A stretch of 64,000 bases of DNA from Phocoena phocoena (taxonomy: Eukaryota > Chordata > Mammalia > Artiodactyla > Phocoenidae), in assembly GCF_963924675.1 (NCBI RefSeq), contig NC_089220.1:52462639-52526638 (forward strand), written 5' to 3'. The notes under the pieces were generated by a model. The model had not been told where the DNA came from. It made no database searches and saw nothing but the letters and a program-made list of their open reading frames with translations. The position numbers were made by a program, and so were the translations under genes. Within the stretch, counting starts at the first letter, position 1, and every line of letters starts with the position of its first letter. Below, piece after piece: positions 58,226 to 64,000 of the stretch.

Positions 58226-61159
58226 TAATTTCGGAGATGCACCTAGAAGTAAAATCAAACTACTTGACCTGATCTCTTTCAGAATGTGTATCTGAATGTT
58301 TATCTTTCTTTAGACATGTGGCCCCTCTTTTATGACCTCCAAATTCTTAGAAATAGCCTATATAACTTAAATTCTGTGAGTCCCCATTTCCTGTCATAAA
58401 TAACATTGCCAAATAATAGTAATACTATTTAAGCTCTTTATGGTTTTCCACTGCTTAAAAATTGGGTTCTGATACATTTCCTGAGTCAAGATCCAGGCAA
58501 AGAAATGATGGCATGTGTCCGTCCGTATGTCCATTGGGAACAGATAGCAAATGGCTTGTGATTTTAAAGGCAGTTCACTGAGAGAAGACAGTATGCTGTA
58601 GTTGGAAAACTCAGTTTCTTTCCTTTATTTTCTCTGTGAGTATGAAACAACGTTTCCAATGAGAGGGTGACATCTGGAAAAAAATGCCTTTGAATAGCGT
58701 GCTTTGTGAGAGTGAAATCCTACTTCATGTGGTATTATATATAGTGGCCCATTCAGTATTCATTCAACAAACAATTCTTAAATGATGTCTGTGTGGCAGA
58801 TTCTGTATGACTCTGTGTTGGTGTTTTACAAAGTCAACACAGTTCATATCATCAGAGAGAATATGATCCAGAAGAGATAGTTAAGATACTTGCTGTAGTA
58901 GCTGAAATGCTGAGCTAAGATTGAGAAATCATGGTTCCATGTTTTCTTAATGCTGGCTGTGAGACTTGGTAAATTATGAATTCAATAAAGAGACAACTTT
59001 CCTGGGTTTCATGATTTTTTTTCTTTCTAAATGAACAGATTGGACTAAAATATCTTTAATCTTAAATTCCTTCATTCTGAATTTTTTATAGAGAAGATGC
59101 TTCAAATTAAACAAAACATCTAGAATGAAGATTTTGAGTGTGTACTGGGGCATGGAAGAGATTAAAGCTCCAATAAACAAAAATTTACTTTTTTTTTTCC
59201 TAAGAACAGTTCTGAATAATTATAATGATATTTCAGTAAACATTTTTTTAGGTACCTATTAGCCTTGGGGATATTAAAATGTATAAAGCATACTATCTGC
59301 CCACTAATAAGTTACAGCCTCTTTTGAAAGTATGAATAGATGTAAGCTCATAAACACAAAGGTGTATTACAGAAGTCAGGGAAAGAAATAGTCACTAAAT
59401 ATTGGCATGATTAAAGGAAAGGCATGAAAGAAAGTTACAAAGATAAGACTTAGATCAGTTGAGATGGAGAAGGGAGAATATTTCTGATTGGGAGAATGGG
59501 ACTGGCCAAGGGTGGATATGAAATTATGTATGGCATTCTTAGGAGAGCTTGACTGTATTACATTGGTGGGAGAGAATGATTTGGGTAAAGGTTACAGGCC
59601 AAATATTTTCTGAATATTTAGGCAGTGGCCTGGAATGTAAACTTAAATAGTTCATTTATCATCTTGTGGGGAGTGAGGAGCCATATATGAATTGCTGAGC
59701 AAGGCCATGTGTATAGTTTGTGATGTGAAAAAAGAATTGCTGGTAGAAGTATGAAGAGAGAAAGCAAGAAAAGCCTCATTTCCTACACCTGTGACTTGGG
59801 TCACTCAATTTAAATAGCTTGTTCGAGTCTTCACAGCATGTTGGTGGCAGGAATTAGAAAGTAAATCTTTTAACTATGTGATTGGTATCATGGTGAAATT
59901 GTCTTAGAATGAAATAATATTGGTAATAAAGAAACTCTGGTAAGTATTCCTCTTCATCATGTTATTTTTCACCAACTCAGCAAAACACTGTGAGCCTGAG
60001 CTGTTTTAAACTATTGTCAATAAGCTAATTTATTTAGTGAGAACACATTTTTGAGTTTCTACTCTTTATAAAACAATACTACGTGTGGAGAAGGTGTTAC
60101 AACTAATAGGAACTTAAAAAAGAATGAGAGAGTGTATTTTTTTAAAGAACTGAAAATATAGTCTCTGTGCTCTAGTTTGGAAGAGAATGGAAAATCTGCC
60201 TGAAATGAGGTAACAGATTATTATATGGTTTGTCAATGAGTACATTAGATTTATTTTTTCTTTTGTATTTCATGATTTCCTTTCCCACTGAATTTTATTT
60301 TATTTGAAGCACATGTAGACACAGAACACATATCCTCCACATAATTTAATAATTTTATAAGGTCATTTTTAATGGATTGTTGCTACTGAATTTTCTCACT
60401 CACCATAGTAAGTTCATAACCATTCAGTTCTGTCTTTCATATAGTCTCTTCTTGCAAGGTAAACATGCAGTGTTGTGCTAAAACAGGAATAAATCACTAT
60501 AATTGGTCATTTTCACTACACTTGATAGAAAAAAATGAGGTGGAATGAATCTATTCAATATGCATAAAAAGTTATTAATTACTAAGCCTTTCAGTAAAGA
60601 CTGTATAGCCTTTTCAAAATGTTCACTATGTATGAGTTCATTTCTAATTGCGGGGTTTTTTTAAGTATATCTTCATACTTTTCTTTTCCAAATATTATAC
60701 TGTGCCAACTCTAATTTTTCCTGTTGACACCTCTCAGAACTCACCATCCTTCTAACCTTGCCAAAATGCCCCCACGTGTATTCATCTGCTTCCTTGCAAC
60801 TAGACTGTGTCCTCAGGAAGTGTTGTTGGAGATGCTTCTTTCTTTCTCACAGCCCTGAAGCCACATTGTGCTTCTTATCTCGGGTTATATATCTTGATCT
60901 CTTGTGAACCTTTAAAAAAATTATAGATCCTTAGTCAATCTCCGGTTTCAAAAGTAGGTATCTGCCTCAAAGTTATGCCCTTTTCACACTCTGTCAAAAT
61001 CCAAAGCTCTCCCTAAAGGTTTTTGAAAATTGCCCTAGTTTGTAGAGCTTTCTGCCTCCTGGGCTTCCCAACTTCTCTGTCTCTGTCACCATGCAGTCCT
61101 ATTTTGCCCAAACAGGAAGCATGGTCCATTTGATTTCACACAAAACTCCACAACCACCA
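58226..61159. other. intronic sequence with weak L2 traces
   Basis: 58740-58860 (tattcattcaacaaacaatt) is the minus-strand L2 3' terminus. 59260-59560 may be more L2, but this is not secure. Nothing else recognised. Confidence 0.4.
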
Positions 61160-61500
61160 AGCCTCCAATGAACACAGTAAACTTTATTAAAACTTGCAAG
61201 CTATGATGGAGGCACATTTGCATCCCAGCAATACAAACAACTTTACCTGGACCTGGTGGAATTATTGATCTTCTTGTGTTCTCTTGGTGTGTTCAGATGC
61301 TCTGTGTCTTCCTGGTGCCTTTCTCCTGGTGCCTTTCTCTTTCTTTCAGGAACAGTACAATAATCTTATCCCCATCTGCCACCAACTCCTCCCTCATGAA
61401 AAACAATATAGCCTTCTTCTGAAGCCTAATAGGCTGTCCCTCCAGTCCTTCCAGTTTCACTTTCATCTTGAACACATAATTGTATTTTCAAAAGGATGAT
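61160..61500 (-). other. unidentified minus-strand reading frame with a downstream AATAAA
   Basis: On the minus strand a 60-residue frame (61475-61293) rich in Lys and Glu (MFKMKVKLEGLEGQ... EELVADGDK) is followed about 105 bp later by AATAAA (complement of 61183-61188). I do not recognise the protein. No poly(A) tract or target-site duplication supports a processed pseudogene, and no splice acceptor is obvious. It could be a 5'-truncated retrocopy, part of an LTR, or chance. Confidence 0.2.
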
Positions 61501-61819
61501 CTCCTTGGGGAAATTAGTGTGAGATAGTAGATTATAAAATTCCTCCACCTCATTAGAGTTACATAAAGAGTATCTAGAACTCTGTAACTGCACAGTGCCT
61601 AGGCAATATCTATGATTGACTCTACTTGCTTATACTTTTTATTAATATGTATAGGTATATGTTAAGACCATAAAGGCAAACCTTTACCTTCAAGTCAAAC
61701 ATGACAATTGATAACTCTTTTCAAGTGTTTTAAGTACCAGAACTGGAAAGAAAAGAGTTATTTTCCAGTATTTCAAAGATTTCTCTTAACCTTGTATTTA
61801 GTTGATTATTGTTATAATA

Positions 61820-61891
61820 ATTTTGTAGCAAGCATTTGTTCAACAATGCACTGAGAATCAATTATGTGCCACTAATCTGGGCACCACGGTC
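61820..61891 (-). repeat. L2 3' terminus fragment, minus strand
   Basis: 'agcatttgttcaacaatgca' and 'gagaatcaattatgtgccac' match the complement of the L2 3' end. The CHR SINE at 61909 inserted just downstream. Confidence 0.6.
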
Positions 61892-61908
61892 AGTAGAGTG
61901 TCATTCTT

Positions 61909-62122
61909 TTTTTTTTTTTTTTTTTTTTTTTTTGCGGTACGCGGGCCTCTCACTGTTGTGGCCTCTCCCGTTGCGGAGCACAGGCTCCAGACGCGCAGAC
62001 TCAGCCATGGCTCACAGGCCCAGCCGCTCTGCGGCATTTGGGATCCTCCCGGACCGGGTCACGAACCCGTGTCCCCTGCATTGGCAGGCAGACTCTCAAC
62101 CACTGTGCCACCAGGGAAGCCC
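61909..62122 (-). repeat. CHR-type SINE, minus strand, perfect 17-bp target-site duplication
   Basis: Short-form SINE in reverse with a 26-base T run and an intact body. The repeats agtagagtgtcattctt at 61892-61908 and 62123-62139 are identical, the longest perfect pair in the window, and with the long uninterrupted T run this suggests one of the youngest insertions here. Confidence 0.97.
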
Positions 62123-62139
62123 AGTAGAGTGTCATTCTT

Positions 62140-62380
62140 ATGAGTACAGACATTGAACAAAGCTGCTGGGTTCCAATCCTGGATCTACCATTGTCAATTC
62201 TGTAATGTGTGTAACCATATAATCCATATACTTTCACTCTCTGAACATCATGCTACTAATTCTGCTCATTATTATTATACCGGATATATATGGTTGTTGT
62301 AAGGAGAAAATTATTTAGGACATTTAAAGTTCCTAGATCCATGGCTGACACAAAGTCAAAGCTCAGGAAGGTCATCTCTT
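62140..62380 (+). repeat. MIR SINE, plus strand
   Basis: 'gctgggttccaatcctggat' (B-box region) followed by a degraded core and 'gttgttgtaaggagaaaatt', 'catggctgacacaaagtcaa'. Well diverged. Confidence 0.65.
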
Positions 62381-62569
62381 AGTTGCGATTAACAAGTGAC
62401 ATGCTAGCAGTGTAGAAGACTACAGAGTAGTTTCAAGAAGGGTGGTCATCACTGTCTCCATTTTAAACTTAATATGAATTGATGCTTCTAAAGAGGCACT
62501 TCAGTAAATTAGTGGACTACTTCCAAGGGTAGGAATTGTTCAGTGAGTTAATCTAATCACAAGAGACCA

Positions 62570-62775
62570 TCTCCACAATTACTAGCTTTATGACCTTGGA
62601 CAAATTGCTTAACCCCTTATTAAAGGGCAACAATGATATCTAGTCCATATAGCTGTTATTACCTAATTATTACAACTGCATTTACTAACATTAATCAAGT
62701 GCCTACTATTTGCTCGGCAAAGTGCTGAGCCCATTTTAAGGATTTTGCCATTTAATTCATACAACTATAATGGTT
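62570..62775. repeat. MIR fragments in opposite orientations
   Basis: 62575-62660 is plus-strand MIR core ('ctagctttatgaccttggac', 'aattgcttaacccctta'). 62690-62775 is minus-strand ('caagtgcctactatttgct', 'ttgccatttaattcatacaa'). Confidence 0.7.
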
Positions 62776-62850
62776 TAGTATGGTGACTGACATGGTAAAA
62801 ACTCATTAAAGGATATCTAGAAGAAAAATTGTAGGAATGAAAAGAAGAGG

Positions 62851-63074
62851 GCTTCCCTGGTGGCACAGTGGTTGAGAGTCCGCCTGCCGATGCAGGGGAC
62901 ACGGGTTCGTGCCCCGGTCCGGGAAGATCCCACATGCTGCAGAGCGGCTAGGCCCGTGAGCCATGGCCGCTGAGCCTGCGCGTCCGGAGCCTGTGCTCTG
63001 CAATGGGAGAGGCTACAACAGTGAGAGGCCTGTGTACCACAAAAAACGCCCCCCCCCAAAAAAAAAAAAAAAGA
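62851..63074 (+). repeat. CHR-type SINE, plus strand
   Basis: Short-form SINE starting gcttccctggtggcacagtg, with B box 'ggttcgtgccc', and a tail that begins with a run of nine C before A's (63049-63073). Flanking aagaagagg (62842-62850 and 63075-63083) marks the target. Confidence 0.95.
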
Positions 63075-63194
63075 AGAAGAGGCAGTGGGATATATCATAT
63101 TGATTTTATTTGTTTATGCATAGGTACAAGAGAAGCATATAAAATCATTATATCACTGTTAATACTATTACTACTCAATAATAACAAAGATAAC

Positions 63195-63310
63195 ATTTCA
63201 TAGCATTTAGTATGAATATACACTCTGTCAAGTTCATCACGTGTCAATTCATTAAATATACACACTTTTCATTTTATAGATAATGAAATTGAGTGTAAAG
63301 AAAGATAAAT
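63195..63310 (-). repeat. MIR fragment, minus strand
   Basis: 'acgtgtcaattcattaaata' and 'ttcattttatagataatgaa' match the complement of the MIR core (cattttacagatgaggaa). Confidence 0.6.
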
Positions 63311-64000
63311 ATAAGATATAAGACAGCAGGGGTATTTGATGTGAGTGAGATTCTGGAGGGAATAGAATAAAAAACTCAGATAGGTAACTTGAAGAAAGTC
63401 TAACTTTCTTGCTTTGTAATAACAAGGCAGGCAAGAAGGAAATAGAAAAAGATACAGATAAAGTAGGCTGGTAGTGGCTGGGAAGATGAAGTTTTGGTCT
63501 ACTAAAATAAAAGGTAAGTCATTTGATGAGAATGTGGGCAGAGGCTGCGTTAGAGGTCTGAAGAAAATTCTGCATATTTGGAGCATTTGTGAGGCATGGA
63601 AATGCCATTTATTTCAAGGAAGGTGGCTTGTGAAACATCATGAAAGGCTCAGTTAGTTTGGCCTGTAGGTACACCAGGCAAGACAGAGGGAAAGAATAGG
63701 GGTCCCATGTAGGAAAAGCAACAATCTGGGTTTACAATTGCAGGGATAGACTGCCTTTTTGTATATCTCAAAGTCCAGGTAATAATCTTGTTAGAGGGTG
63801 GCTAAGGTGGAATGAAAGTTACCATCCTTTTGGTAGAGAGTAGATAAGGAATTTAGAGTTAGTGAGGACTCATGCAGCACTGATGTGGGTATTGAAATCA
63901 CTGAGTTTGATGGCAGGAAACATGGTGGAGGAAGAGGTTGTAAACTAGGTATAAAAGAGTTCCTTAAGAAGTTGATGGAATGGATAGGTTAGCAGATGAT
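63311..64000. other. intronic sequence, nothing firmly assigned
   Basis: A/G-rich plus strand. 63880-63920 (gaaatcactgagtttgatgg) hints at minus-strand L2, weakly. The MDGA2 intron runs off the window. Confidence 0.4.

Overview
The window is nuclear DNA from a mammal, almost certainly a cetacean. The evidence is about fifteen tRNA-derived SINEs of the CHR type found in whales, dolphins and hippos and their ruminant relatives. Many are the roughly 200-bp form that abounds in toothed-whale genomes. They sit beside L1 elements with cetartiodactyl-type 3' ends and a background of old mammalian repeats (MIR, L2, L1M/HAL1-like, hAT). There are no operons, plasmid or phage genes, or CRISPR arrays.

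Only one stretch reads as functional protein-coding sequence: a 175-bp internal exon at 42410-42584, plus strand, with good splice sites. It encodes the second half of the first immunoglobulin domain of MDGA2, a GPI-anchored neuronal protein that binds neuroligins. The window is therefore read as one small exon between parts of two very large MDGA2 introns: 1-42409 upstream and 42585-64000 downstream. MDGA2 is known for huge introns, so one exon in 64 kb is expected.

Layout: 1-9.4 kb is mostly unassigned intron with a MIR, an L1 3' fragment with target-site duplications, and a possible solo LTR on the minus strand. 9.4-25 kb holds scattered CHR SINEs, two MIRs in a row and three decayed L2 pieces, one retaining reverse-transcriptase remnants. 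25.7-30.1 kb is layered old L1 sequence with SINE insertions, a younger L1 3' end and a 54-bp perfect AT-rich palindrome. 30.2-39.8 kb is the most structured block: a hAT (Charlie-like) transposase fossil split by an 8.2-kb insertion made of two L1 copies in the same orientation, one about 7.2 kb and near full length but with broken reading frames. 40-41.4 kb has three same-strand SINEs in a row. 42.4 kb is the exon. 43-64 kb is intron with sparse SINEs, a HAL1/L1M-like block (47-49.3 kb), L2 and MIR relics, and several kilobases with no repeat I recognise.

No previously undescribed gene system is evident. The observations most worth following are the compound L1 insertion (template jump or nested insertion), the palindrome, two acceptor-like sites joined to donor-like sites in the long introns, and a strong-looking decoy acceptor just upstream of the exon. 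Repeat identities come from memory of family consensus sequences and motifs; no database search was run.
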